From contig NZ_CP026031.1 in assembly GCF_003726095.1 (NCBI RefSeq), positions 992,001-1,056,000 of the forward strand: a stretch of DNA of 64,000 nt, given 5' to 3'. Positions 43,744 through 52,545 of the stretch are shown here, piece by piece; the first letter of the stretch is position 1; each line of letters begins with the position of its first letter. Under the pieces are notes generated by a model. The model was not told the DNA's origin. It saw nothing but the letters and a program-made list of their open reading frames with translations, and did not search any database. The DNA comes from Niallia circulans (lineage in GTDB: Bacteria > Bacillota > Bacilli > Bacillales > Cytobacillaceae). Position numbers and translations under genes: made by a program.

Positions 43744-44214
43744 GTGAATACCTATATAGGTAGCGCACTAAATCAAATAGAAATAGCTTTAAAAACAACA
43801 ATCGAAATGGTAGAGACTATAGAAGAGGCTGACCTACAGCAAAGGCCAGATGATAATAAGCGTTCAATAGGTGAGCTCTTAGAGCATATTGCCGTTATTT
43901 GTAAGGCTGATTTATTGATATCAAACGGTGCAACACAAAAAGAGATGGATGAATATTATTCGAGTGTTGCATTACTAAACATGCAGGATATAAAGAATGC
44001 TATTGCAGATAATTATAAAACATTAAAAGATATTTATATGAATCTCACAGAAATAGAATTACAAGAAAGGACTACATCATATTGGGGAGTAACCTATTCA
44101 AGGTACGAGTGGTTGTTAGAAATAGTCGCACATATCTATCATCATAGAGCTCAATTACATACACTACTTGTCTACTGCTGTGGAAAAGACTTAAATATCT
44201 CATTATTTGAATAA
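43744..44214 (+). CDS. DinB family protein, predicted SOS-inducible
   Basis: 156 residues from GTG 43744, GGAGGGAG upstream. DinB fold: QIEIALKTTIEMVETIEEAD, IGELLEHIAVICKADLLISN (first His), WLLEIVAHIYHHRAQLHTLL (later His residues), for a metal-binding site. The LexA-type box in the promoter parallels the damage-inducible dinB of B. subtilis, the founding member of the family. Biochemical role unclear; possibly thiol-dependent detoxification. The downstream hydrolase (frameshifted) may be in the same transcript. Confidence 0.88.
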   Translation: MNTYIGSALNQIEIALKTTIEMVETIEEADLQQRPDDNKRSIGELLEHIAVICKADLLISNGATQKEMDEYYSSVALLNMQDIKNAIADNYKTLKDIYMNLTEIELQERTTSYWGVTYSRYEWLLEIVAHIYHHRAQLHTLLVYCCGKDLNISLFE

Positions 44215-44262
44215 GGAACTTCCATAGATACATACATTTTTAATTAATAGGGAGGATAAAAG

Positions 44263-45080
44263 ATGCCATACTGCAAAGTGAAAAATGCAAACATATATTA
44301 TGAAGAAATAGGCGCAGGAATTCCCATTATCATGCTACATGGATTTACGCCAGATCATAGACTCATGAGTGGTTGTATGGAGCCTGTTTTTAAAGAGAAC
44401 GACGGTTGGAAACGGATATATTTGGATTTACCTGGTATGGGGAAAACTATGGATTATGACTTAATCAGTAATTCTGATGAGATGTTAAAAGCCGTTGCAA
44501 GCTTTATAGATACAAAGATTTCCAATCAACCATTTCTGATTATATAGGAGAATCCTATGGCGGCTACTTAACTAGAGGAATCATCAAGCTCTATAAAGAG
44601 CAAATATTAGGCGCTGGATTCATTTGCCCGATGATTTTACCAGATAAAGAAAAGAGGACACTCCCAGAACACACGATTGTTTATGCCGATAATGAATTTT
44701 TATCCAACTTAGTAGAAGAAGAACGTAATGATTTCAAATCCAATCAAGTAGTTTTAGATGAATACAATTGGAAACGATACAAGCAGGAAATTTTATCAGG
44801 ATGCAATATTGCTGACACAGCATTTTTGGATAAAATTCAAAAGAACTACGGGTTTTCTTTTGCGATCGATGATGTTCTATTTCAGAAACCAACTGTCTTT
44901 TTACTAGGAAAACAAGATTCTGTAGTCGGATATCAAGATGCGTTTGCGATTCTAGGGAATTATCCCAGAGCAACATTTGCCATTTTAGATCGAGCGGGGC
45001 ATAACTTGCAGATTGAACAGACAAAGTTATTTACTGCGCATATGAATGAGTGGTTAGATAGGGTTGAAGAAGAGATGTAG
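44263..45080 (+). pseudogene. Alpha/beta hydrolase, frameshifted before the nucleophile
   Basis: ATG 44263 with GGGAGGAT upstream. The first frame, IPIIMLHGFTPDHRLM ... DLPGMGKT, ends at TAG 44545 just before the nucleophile elbow. The next frame continues GESYGGYLTRGIIKLYKEQI, FLLGKQDSVVGYQD (Asp) and ILDRAGHNLQIEQT (His). One T more, or two bases fewer, in the ATTATATAGG stretch at 44538-44547 restores about 272 residues. Either slippage or a sequencing error. Confidence 0.8.
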
Positions 45081-45119
45081 GAAAAAGTAGTTTGATAGAT
45101 TGGGATCAAAGGGGAGTAA

Positions 45120-45172
45120 AAGAGCAGTTATATTTTGCAAATTAATGTAAAATATAACTGCTTTTTTGGATG
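45120..45172 (+). terminator. Rho-independent terminator
   Basis: AGCAGTTATATTTT / AAAATATAACTGCT with loop and T6. Confidence 0.85.
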
Positions 45173-45325
45173 ATTTAACTATTTTTCAGGGTAGAAATAT
45201 ACCCTGATTGAAAAAAAGTAGAAACGGGTAGAAAATAGATAATTATAAAAAAATCAAAAGGAAGAAATCTGTAGTAAAATGATTCATCTAAAGTGTACCA
45301 CTCTTTAGAATATGACATATAATTT

Positions 45326-46021
45326 ATGAAAAAGGTGATTTGTATAAAACATTTTTGGAAGCCATTCACATTTTTTGTGACAGTAAGCCTCTTTATTATA
45401 TTTTTCCGATACACCGATATTTTTCAGGCGATTCGTGAAGGGGAGTTAAATTCGGTCACATCTGTATTTAAAGAGAATATTTCTTATGCACTTATTGTCA
45501 GTTTATTCCTTATGATTATCCAAAATAGCTTTACCGTTATTCCTTTAATTTTAGTAATTACCCTCAATTTTTACTCATTTGGCTTCATCTATGGCTTTTT
45601 ATGGAGTTGGTTTTCTAGCATTATAGCCGCAATCATTATCTTTTTAGCCATTCGTTTTTGGTTCCAAGATTTCGTGATTAGAAAGGTGCAAAATCACCAA
45701 GAAATGTTAGATAAAATCGAACAAAAAGGAATGCGCTATGTGTTCTATGGAAGGGTTTTTCCGTTCTTTCCGACAAGTATTTTAAATATCATTGCTGGTG
45801 TAAGCAAAATATCGATACGACCTTTTACCATTGGCACAGCAATAGGCAATTTCTTTTACTTCTTTATCCTTGCGTTAATTCCTTATGGTGTTTTCTCTAC
45901 AGATATTAATCCATTAGCATTAATCGTAATTATTTTATTGATAACAGGAATTTTTTATTATTTCAGCAAAAAGAAACCTTCCGTTATGGAAAGGGTAAAG
46001 GAAATAAGGAAAAGAGCATAA
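45326..46021 (+). CDS. TVP38/TMEM64 (DedA-superfamily, VTT domain) membrane protein
   Basis: 231 residues. ATG 45326 has no clear site; AAAGGTGAT within codons 2-5 would favour a start a few codons later, so the N-terminus is uncertain. Helices at about 12-30, 52-75, 80-110, 165-190 and 197-215. The VTT core is VITLNFYSFGFIYGFLWSWF and FYGRVFPFFPTSILNIIAGV. DedA/TVP38 proteins are lipid scramblase/flippase-like integral membrane proteins. Confidence 0.82.
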   Translation: MKKVICIKHFWKPFTFFVTVSLFIIFFRYTDIFQAIREGELNSVTSVFKENISYALIVSLFLMIIQNSFTVIPLILVITLNFYSFGFIYGFLWSWFSSIIAAIIIFLAIRFWFQDFVIRKVQNHQEMLDKIEQKGMRYVFYGRVFPFFPTSILNIIAGVSKISIRPFTIGTAIGNFFYFFILALIPYGVFSTDINPLALIVIILLITGIFYYFSKKKPSVMERVKEIRKRA

Positions 46022-46141
46022 ATTAATTTATTCCGAAAGGTAGATTACTACTTTTCGGCTTTTAATATGAAAAAAATATGAAACTATTTCCAATTATCCT
46101 ACGTATATAAAATAGAATAGCTAGTGAGGGAGGAATACAGT

Positions 46142-46345
46142 ATGTTTGGAATTATAATGTTGGTATTTGTGGCAATTATCGTGGCTCAAATTTTTTCTCG
46201 CAAAGAAAAGACAAACAATATAAATAGCCATAATTATCAGCCTTTTCAAGGAGAAATAGGAGATAGCTCACAAGCGTCTATCTTTGATGGAGGAAATGAC
46301 TGCGGATCTTCCTTTGATAGTGGAGGAAGCTGTGGTGGAGAATAG
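46142..46345 (+). CDS. Small membrane-anchored Gly/Cys-tailed protein
   Basis: 67 residues from ATG 46142 (GGGAGGAAT upstream; the GTG at 46124 precedes the site). One helix at about 3-18, then a soluble part ending GGNDCGSSFDSGGSCGGE, with two Cys and many Gly/Ser. This C-terminal style is common in Bacillus membrane proteins of unknown function. Possibly in an operon with the next gene. Confidence 0.6.
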   Translation: MFGIIMLVFVAIIVAQIFSRKEKTNNINSHNYQPFQGEIGDSSQASIFDGGNDCGSSFDSGGSCGGE

Positions 46346-46426
46346 GAATAATATCGCTGGAATTTTCTATTTATAAAGAAAAATCGAAACTTTTATACGA
46401 TATCAATCGTCCAATAATAAAGAGGA

Positions 46427-46894
46427 ATGAAAGGGGACAAAAAAGATCGCATGTTTATGGTGGTAACAATAATTGCTTTTATTTTTGCCTGTATTTGGGT
46501 TCTAATGGATACGATTTATTTTTCCAAACCACCAAAACCTGAGGTATTATGGAAGAATAATAGAATTCCGACAACAATTGGCTCAAATTGCTGGCAAGGT
46601 TCATTAAAAGGATCTTGTGTTGATTATGTCTATGCATCTCCTTGGGATATGGGGTTACAAAATGGTTCTGTCAAAGTGGAACCGAATTCAACTATTACCA
46701 TCGATTTTAATAAAAAGCCATTAGCTGGATCTTTACAGGTTGCAGAAGTGTTTGAAGATGGAGAAGAGGAATTTATCAAGGTAGATAAAAATAAAATGAC
46801 GGTCCCAGCCAAAAAAGGCACACATGTTTATATGATTTATGCTAAATGGGATCAAGGAAATCCCAATTATACGTTTTCTATTAGAGTCGAATAA
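46427..46894 (+). CDS. Membrane-anchored extracytoplasmic protein, unknown family
   Basis: 155 residues, AAAGAGGA before ATG 46427. Signal-anchor helix at about 9-28, then an exported beta-rich domain (about 35-155) with two Cys in SNCWQGSLKGSCVDYVYA, likely a disulfide. The C-terminal GTHVYMIYAKWDQGNPNYTF resembles the last strands of bacterial Ig-like or cell-surface domains. Function unknown. Confidence 0.65.
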   Translation: MKGDKKDRMFMVVTIIAFIFACIWVLMDTIYFSKPPKPEVLWKNNRIPTTIGSNCWQGSLKGSCVDYVYASPWDMGLQNGSVKVEPNSTITIDFNKKPLAGSLQVAEVFEDGEEEFIKVDKNKMTVPAKKGTHVYMIYAKWDQGNPNYTFSIRVE

Positions 46895-46944
46895 GGTTGT
46901 CTAAACCTAGAGCTAGGGATAGGGGTAGACAGCCTATTTTTCGT
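46893..46944 (+). terminator. Rho-independent terminator
   Basis: AGGTTGTCTA / TAGACAGCCT outer stem with inner CCTAGAGCTAGG hairpin, then ATTTTT. Confidence 0.75.
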
Positions 46945-46985
46945 AACGATACATATTCAATCTGTAAAAAAAGGAAGGTGAATAA

Positions 46986-47198
46986 ATGAAAAAACATCCA
47001 ATATTCAATTTGTTGATCGCACTAGTATTTTTAATATTATTTATTGCCAGTAAGAAGATATTCGCCAATTATCTAGCAGCACTTATTATTTTTGGTGCCT
47101 TTTTTTGTATTTACTTAGGACGGTCTATCCTTTCTTTAATCCGATATTTTGATGAGAAGAAAACAAATAATATATCTGTCAAAAGCAAGCATAAATGA
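46986..47198 (+). CDS. Small two-helix membrane protein
   Basis: 70 residues, AAGGAAGGTG ahead of ATG 46986. Helices at about 6-22 and 28-50, basic tail KKTNNISVKSKHK. No family recognised. It ends 47 bases before the AraC-type regulator gene. Confidence 0.65.
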   Translation: MKKHPIFNLLIALVFLILFIASKKIFANYLAALIIFGAFFCIYLGRSILSLIRYFDEKKTNNISVKSKHK

Positions 47199-47244
47199 AC
47201 AGGAAATCCTGCAGTAATCCCTGTATGCTATTTTTAAGGATGTG

Positions 47245-48108
47245 ATGAATGTGACATGGTTGGAAGGGTTACAAAGGGCATTAATATATATCGAAAATAA
47301 TTTGGAAGAAAGACTTGAAATAGAAGCGATTGCGCGTATCGCAAATGTTTCATTATTTCACTTTCAACGCACATTTACAATTCTTACGGATATACCAGTG
47401 GGAGAGTATATTAGACGACGCCGATTATCGATGGCTGGACAAAGTTTGCTTCATTCGAGCGAAAAGATAATCGATATTGCTTTAAGATATGGATATGATA
47501 CACCAGAAGCATTTACGAAAGCATATCGCAGACAACATGGCGTAACACCAAGTGAAACGAGACGAGGAATTGGTAGTCTAAAAATATACAATCCACTAGT
47601 CATTCAAGTACAGCTGAAAGGGGCAGAACCAATGAAAGTAAAAGTAGTGGAGAAAGAGGCATTTACGATTGTCGGAATGAAAAAATCTTATACTTTTAAG
47701 GAAGATGAAAATCTCCGTGAGATTCCAAAACTGTGGGATGAAGTTAATAAGAATGGAACAGTGAACGAGCTTTTGCTGCTGACTAGGGGAGAAATTCCAG
47801 GCGTTCTTGGTGTTTGTGTAGAGGAGTCAGAAGCAGCGGGTAAGGATATGGATTACTGGATAGCGGTTGCAACAGAGGATAAATCTGAAAAATATGATCA
47901 GCTCGTTATTCCAGCATCAAAGTGGGCAGTTTTTGAGGTGAATGGACCAATGCCGGAAAGTATGCAGAAAGTTTGGAAGCAAATATATTCAGAATGGATG
48001 CCGTCCAGTGGTTATCAACAAGCAGGATTTATTTCCTTTGAACGCTATACAGATGATGATTCATCAAGCGAAAATTGCTACTCTGAAATATGGATTCCCG
48101 TTAAATAA
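47245..48108 (+). CDS. AraC-type regulator with GyrI-like effector-binding domain
   Basis: 287 residues from ATG 47245; AAGGA is close, and GTG 47251 (ten bases from it) is an equally good start. N-terminal AraC helix-turn-helix pair (about 5-105): LEIEAIARIANVSLFHFQRT and IIDIALRYGYDTPEAFTKAY. C-terminal effector domain (about 125-287) of the Rob/SoxS-GyrI type, ending EWMPSSGYQQAGFISFERY and EIWIPVK. Such proteins bind cationic drugs or small ligands. The pseudogene at 14656 is a relic of a related domain. Confidence 0.9.
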   Translation: MNVTWLEGLQRALIYIENNLEERLEIEAIARIANVSLFHFQRTFTILTDIPVGEYIRRRRLSMAGQSLLHSSEKIIDIALRYGYDTPEAFTKAYRRQHGVTPSETRRGIGSLKIYNPLVIQVQLKGAEPMKVKVVEKEAFTIVGMKKSYTFKEDENLREIPKLWDEVNKNGTVNELLLLTRGEIPGVLGVCVEESEAAGKDMDYWIAVATEDKSEKYDQLVIPASKWAVFEVNGPMPESMQKVWKQIYSEWMPSSGYQQAGFISFERYTDDDSSSENCYSEIWIPVK

Positions 48109-48109
48109 C

Positions 48110-48162
48110 AAAAAGCGATGGAATGACTATGCGTGCATAGTTCAGATACCATCGCTTTTTTC
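48110..48162 (+). terminator. Rho-independent terminator
   Basis: AAAAAGCGATGG / CCATCGCTTTTT outer stem with inner GACTATGC/GCATAGTT pairing. Confidence 0.9.
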
Positions 48163-48281
48163 ATAAATGGTGATTGTTATAGATTTAGAATATGTGAGTT
48201 TAAGAGAGAGGGATGCTAAATTTGGAGTATTGGAGGGAGATTCAGTATTTTAATATACGAATGAAAACCATTTTATAGAAG

Positions 48282-48772
48282 AACCGAAGGAAAAGTGGAG
48301 TTCAAAAAGGAGATGAAAGCCATTATTCAGGGTAACCGAAGGAAAAGTGGAGTTCAAAAAGGAGATGAAAGCCACTATTCAGAGGAACCGAGGGAAAAGT
48401 GGAGTTCAAAAAGGAGATGAACGCCACTATTCAGAGGAGCCAAGGGAAAAGTGGTGATCATAAAGGGAATGAAAGCCACTATTCAGGGTAACCGAAGGAA
48501 AAGTGGAGTTCAAAAAGAAGATGAAAGCCAATAATCAGAGGAACCGAAGGAAAAGTAGTGTTCAAAAAGGAGATGAACGCCACTATTCAGAGGGACAAGG
48601 GAAAAGTAGTGTTCATAAAGGGAATGAAAGCTATTATTCAAGGTAACCGAAGGAAAAGTAGAGTTCAAAAAGGAGATGAACGCCACTATTCAGAGGAACC
48701 GAGGGAAAAGTGGAGTTCAAAAAGGAGATGAAAGCCATTATTCAGAGGGACAAGGGAAAAGTAGTGTTCAAA
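48282..48772. repeat. 52-bp tandem repeat, about 9.5 copies, non-coding
   Basis: Units begin AACCGAAGGAAAAGTGGAG and continue TTCAAAAAGGAGATGAAAGC, CACTATTCAGAGG. Starts at 48282, 48334, 48386, 48438, 48490, 48542, ~48594, 48645, 48697 and ~48749: 52 bp with one 51-bp unit. Variants (GGACAAGGG for AACCGAGGG; GTGGTGATCATAAAGGG for GTGGAGTTCAAAAAGG) are shared by non-adjacent units, implying unequal recombination or conversion. 52 is not a multiple of three, so it cannot encode a protein repeat. Confidence 0.95.
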
Positions 48773-49122
48773 ATCCCAGGAGTTCAGCCTACAAAACCTG
48801 GATGTTTCGCCATTGTTCTCCGACAGTGCATATCCTCTTGTCTCCATGCAGTTCTCGTTCTCTATTGTAAAACTATTATTATTGCCGCAAGCATCTGTAT
48901 TTGCTGATGCACCGCCATTATTAATGGTTTGTCCTAGCATATTCATTTTCTCTGTAGGAGCTTCTCTATAAAATTCTTTCCCATGGTAGATTATCAGTCA
49001 TCTTCATAAATTAGCGAAAAAATAAACAAATATGCATAGCCAGAATAATAGCAATAGATGAAATGGCAGCAACCAGAATATCTCTAAATGGATGGAATCT
49101 AGTTGTTGCCTTTTTTCAGTTG
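48773..49122. other. Gap beside tandem repeat
   Basis: A minus-strand frame from ATG 48946 (MNMLGQTINNGGASANTDAC) runs into the repeat array. It may be a short Asn/Ser-rich gene truncated by the array, but no good ribosome binding site is visible. Minus-strand frames at about 49018-49126 encode short hydrophobic peptides, one overlapping the stop at 49123 (TTGA), too short to claim. Confidence 0.35.
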
Positions 49123-49416
49123 TCAATAAAAGGGATAATATCCGTAAGTAGAATAAGCAGGATTATAGCCATATGGTTGTGTGTATGAAGGGTAAGTTTG
49201 GCCATAATTCCAATGTTGTTGTTGAGTCGTTGGTACATGGTGGAATGGCGTAATAATTAGAGGATTACCTGCAGTAAAGCCAGCAGTTGGAGTAACTGCA
49301 CCAAGAGGAATAGCCCCGACACCCACTGCACCATGTCCCACTCCTGCAAAACCACCGGCTCCAATTGGACCAACAGCACCAATATGTCCACCAAAAGCTC
49401 GATTTTGAAAATTCAT
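49123..49416 (-). CDS. Gly/Ala-rich, Tyr/Pro-tailed protein (spore-coat-like composition)
   Basis: 97 residues; GGAGGTGAAACAAT precedes ATG 49416, a strong site. The N-terminal two thirds is Gly/Ala/Val-rich (FGGHIGAVGPIGAGGFAGVG). The C-terminal part is rich in Gln, Tyr and Pro (YGQTYPSYTQPYGYNPAYST). Such low-complexity composition is typical of spore outer-layer proteins, but this is inference. No family recognised. Confidence 0.7.
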   Translation of the reverse strand: MNFQNRAFGGHIGAVGPIGAGGFAGVGHGAVGVGAIPLGAVTPTAGFTAGNPLIITPFHHVPTTQQQHWNYGQTYPSYTQPYGYNPAYSTYGYYPFY

Positions 49417-49548
49417 TATTGTTTCACCTCCTCCAATACTATATGTAGACGGAAATGATTGGCGCTTGCCTTTCTTTTATAAAAATAAAAAAGTATTGGA
49501 TTCTTCCGAAAAGTATGTGTATAATAAGAAAAAAATATAGGAAATCGT

Positions 49549-49778
49549 AGAAAAAGAGAGTAGCTGGTTGTAAAGCAATAGCGAATTAGGGACGGTGGAA
49601 GCCTAATGTGGAGCAAGCAGTGAAACGCACTTTGGAGATATCATGCTGAAAAGGGAGTAGGCATGATCGGTAACAGGCCGTTAACTGATTTAAGTGGTTA
49701 TGAAAATAACAATTAGAGTGGTACCGCGGGAATTATATACTCTCGCCTCTTCGTATGAAGGGGTGGGAGTTTTTTTAT
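49549..49778 (+). promoter_or_regulatory. T-box riboswitch (arginine type) upstream of argS
   Basis: T-box core AGAGTGGTACCGCGG at 49715-49729. Terminator ACTCTCGCCTCTT / AAGGGGTGGGAGT plus T7 at about 49739-49778. In Stem I the run GAAACGCACTTTGG places CGC (49626-49628, Arg) at the expected specifier position. Uncharged tRNA-Arg should allow transcription into the arginyl-tRNA synthetase gene. Confidence 0.92.
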
Positions 49779-49815
49779 TTTATTAAAATATCTAATATAG
49801 AAAAGGAGAATATAG

Positions 49816-51498
49816 ATGAACATCAAATCAGAACTAGCAAACGTATTAGCATCAAAATTACATGTAGAATTATCACCAGAAGCGATTGAACAGTTATTGG
49901 AAAAACCGAAATATGCTCATTTAGGAGATCTTGCTTTTCCCTGTTTTACACTTGCCAAAAAGTTGCGAAAGGCACCTGCGTTAATTGCGGAAGAACTTTC
50001 TCATAAGATAGAATCTCCGCTGATTGATCATGTTGAAGTAGTAGGAGCTTATATTAATATTTTCTTAAATCAGCAATTAATTGCCTCTAAAGTAATCAAG
50101 GAAGTTCTCGAACAAAAGGAGCATTATGGAGATTTACCTAAGAATAAGGGTGTAATGACAATTGATTTGTCTTCACCTAATATTGCAAAGCCATTTTCAA
50201 TGGGGCATTTGCGTTCTACCGTTATCGGAAATGCTCTTGGCCTTATTGCTGAGAAAAATGGTTACACACCGATTCGCATAAATCATCTTGGTGATTGGGG
50301 AACGCAATTTGGTAAATTAATCGTCGCCTATAAAAGATGGGGAAATGAAGAGGAAGTGCGGAAGAATCCTATTAAAGAATTATTAAAGTTGTACGTGAAG
50401 TTTCATGAAAAAGCAGAAGAAGATCCCTCGCTAAATGAGGAAGGGAGAAAGTGGTTTAACTATCTAGAACAGGGAAATGAAGAAGCCATAAATCTTTGGA
50501 AATGGTTTCGAAAAGAATCGTTAGAAGAGTTTAATAAAATCTACAAACTATTAGGAATTACATTTGATTCCAATGATGGCGAAGCTTTTTTTAACGACAA
50601 GATGGAAAGAGTTGTCGAGTTATTAAAGGAGAAGCAGCTTTTAATAGAATCAGAAGGGGCGCAAGTAGTAGAGCTTGAAGACTTCCCACCGTGTTTAATT
50701 AAAAAAAGCGACGGTGCGACACTTTATGCTACACGGGATCTAGCTGCAGCGATCTATCGTCAAGAAAACTACCATTTTGTGAAAAGTTTATACGTAGTTG
50801 GAAATGAACAAACTCTCCATTTTAAGCAGTTATTTCAAGTATTAGAGAAAATGGGCTATGATTGGGCAAAAGGAATGGCTCATATTCCATTTGGTATGAT
50901 GCTGAAAGACGGCAAGAAGATGTCAACGAGAAAAGGGAAAGTTGTTTTATTGGAAGAAGTGCTTCAAGCAGCTATTCAATTAGCGGAGAAAAATATCGAA
51001 GAAAAAAACCCTTCTCTTGAAAATAAAGAAGAAGTGGCAAATCAAGTAGGAACAGGAGCAATTATCTTTCATGACTTAAAGCATTATCGCCTAACCGATA
51101 TTGAGTTTTCTCTAGAAGACATGTTGAAGTTTGAAGGAGAAACAGGACCATATATCCAATATACACATGCAAGAGCCTGTTCTTTATTGCGGAAAGGAAA
51201 TTTCGTCCCACCAGCTAACTTAGACAACTTACAGTGGGATGAGGTAAGTTTTCCGATCGTCAAGCTATTAATGGATTTTCCGACGACCCTGGAAAAAGCG
51301 AATGAGCATTATGATCCTTCTGAAGTGGCAAAGTACGTTATCGATTTAGCGAAAACATTTAATAAGTATTATGCGCATATTCAAATTTTAGAGGAAAATA
51401 GTGGGAAAACAGCGAGACTTTCTCTCGTATATGCTGTAACAGTTGTTTTAAAAGAAGGCTTAAGATTACTTGGAATTGCTGCACCAGAGGCAATGTAA
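49816..51498 (+). CDS. argS: Arginyl-tRNA synthetase (class I)
   Basis: 560 residues, AAAAGGAGAA ahead of ATG 49816. It charges tRNA-Arg. N-terminal Arg-tRNA-synthetase-specific domain (about 1-90), HIGH-type motif SSPNIAKPFSMGHLRST (about 120-136), KMSK-type motif KKMSTRKGK (about 367), and C-terminal DALR anticodon-binding domain (YTHARACSLL; AVTVVLKEGLRLLGIAAPEAM). FSMGH instead of F-VGH and T-box control suggest the regulated isoform found in some Bacillus beside a constitutive ArgRS; I cannot tell if this genome has a second copy. Confidence 0.93.
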   Translation: MNIKSELANVLASKLHVELSPEAIEQLLEKPKYAHLGDLAFPCFTLAKKLRKAPALIAEELSHKIESPLIDHVEVVGAYINIFLNQQLIASKVIKEVLEQKEHYGDLPKNKGVMTIDLSSPNIAKPFSMGHLRSTVIGNALGLIAEKNGYTPIRINHLGDWGTQFGKLIVAYKRWGNEEEVRKNPIKELLKLYVKFHEKAEEDPSLNEEGRKWFNYLEQGNEEAINLWKWFRKESLEEFNKIYKLLGITFDSNDGEAFFNDKMERVVELLKEKQLLIESEGAQVVELEDFPPCLIKKSDGATLYATRDLAAAIYRQENYHFVKSLYVVGNEQTLHFKQLFQVLEKMGYDWAKGMAHIPFGMMLKDGKKMSTRKGKVVLLEEVLQAAIQLAEKNIEEKNPSLENKEEVANQVGTGAIIFHDLKHYRLTDIEFSLEDMLKFEGETGPYIQYTHARACSLLRKGNFVPPANLDNLQWDEVSFPIVKLLMDFPTTLEKANEHYDPSEVAKYVIDLAKTFNKYYAHIQILEENSGKTARLSLVYAVTVVLKEGLRLLGIAAPEAM

Positions 51499-51648
51499 TA
51501 GAAAGAAAATCCCTTGATTAAAGATGAATCATCTTGGCTAAAATGAGGAATAGCTCAGTTAAAGTACATTTGTCATAAAATGTTCACAGAATAGACATAA
51601 TCTAAGCTGTTTTTTCTTTGAACGAAGTACCCCTATTTGATATGATGA

Positions 51649-51689
51649 AAGAGGTTAACACATTCAAAGTAGTGTTAACCTCTCTTTTT
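51649..51689 (+). terminator. Hairpin terminator
   Basis: AGAGGTTAACAC / GTGTTAACCTCT with loop ATTCAAAGTA and T5. It lies 150 bases after argS and immediately before ycnI-like. Confidence 0.85.
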
Positions 51690-51723
51690 GCAAAACTGCA
51701 GAAATAAGGAAAGGAGATTTGAA

Positions 51724-52377
51724 ATGATACATAAAAAGAAATTTATATCTGGATTAGTAGCATTAGCAGCTGTCTTCTTTATAGCATTACCAGTTAGCGC
51801 TCATGTTACCGTGAATCCATCCCAATCTACTACAGAGGCGTGGGAAACGTATACTGTAAGAATTCCAGTTGAAAAAGATGTGGATACAACAAAGGTAACG
51901 ATTAAAATTCCCGAAAATGTGGAGTATAAAATGTATGAACCTGTCGATGGCTGGAAAACGACTACAACAAAAGATGATAATGATAAAGTGGCAACTGTAA
52001 CTTGGGAAGCAGAATCAGAAGAGACTGCTATTAAGGCTGGTCAATATCGCGATTTTACTTTTAGAGCACAGAATCCAAAAGAGCCTGGCGATATAGCATG
52101 GGATGCATTCCAGTACTATGCAGATGGCAGCATTGTGGAATGGACTGGAGACAGTGATGCTGAGCTGCCTCATTCTATCACAAATATTGCTCAATCTAAT
52201 GAAACGGTTGATAGTCATGGACACAGCACAAAAACGGATGATGCAGCAGATGATCAACAGAAAGACAAAGATGCCGAGCATGCAAATGAAGGTACAAATG
52301 TAAATACGATATTATCGATTATCGCTATTGTTTTATCATTAGCTGCAATTGTAATAATTTTTATAAGAAAAAAATAA
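51724..52377 (+). CDS. ycnI: YcnI family copper-binding exported membrane protein
   Basis: 217 residues from ATG 51724 (AAGGAGATT upstream). Signal peptide 1-~24 ending PVSA, so the mature protein begins HVTVNPSQST. The N-terminal His is the copper-brace ligand of the YcnI/DUF1775 domain (about 25-150, with Trp and Glu residues such as TEAWETY and VEWTGDS). A His/Asp-rich linker (DSHGHSTKTDDAADD) leads to a C-terminal membrane helix. In B. subtilis ycnI lies in a copper operon with ycnJ and ycnK; neither is adjacent here. Confidence 0.9.
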   Translation: MIHKKKFISGLVALAAVFFIALPVSAHVTVNPSQSTTEAWETYTVRIPVEKDVDTTKVTIKIPENVEYKMYEPVDGWKTTTTKDDNDKVATVTWEAESEETAIKAGQYRDFTFRAQNPKEPGDIAWDAFQYYADGSIVEWTGDSDAELPHSITNIAQSNETVDSHGHSTKTDDAADDQQKDKDAEHANEGTNVNTILSIIAIVLSLAAIVIIFIRKK

Positions 52378-52388
52378 GAACTAGTTAA

Positions 52389-52437
52389 AGAGTTCATTCC
52401 TTAAGAGAAGTTTAACTTCAAGGAATGGACTTTTTTT
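52389..52437 (+). terminator. Rho-independent terminator
   Basis: AGTTCATTCCTTAAG / CTTCAAGGAATGGACT followed by T8. Confidence 0.85.
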
Positions 52438-52545
52438 TGAGAATTTAAGGACATCGGCAGGGAATTGACCATATTGGTTCGAGTAGTAATAAAAAATATT
52501 ATATTCCACATAATAAATACATACTAAATAGAAAAAGGAATGATT

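Noticed and set aside
48282..48772. CRISPR array
   Set aside because: Units are contiguous 52-bp copies without variable spacers, and no cas genes are present.
48676..48870. Reading frame across the tandem repeat (64 residues)
   Set aside because: It runs through 52-bp units, whose period shifts the frame each time, and has no ribosome binding site.
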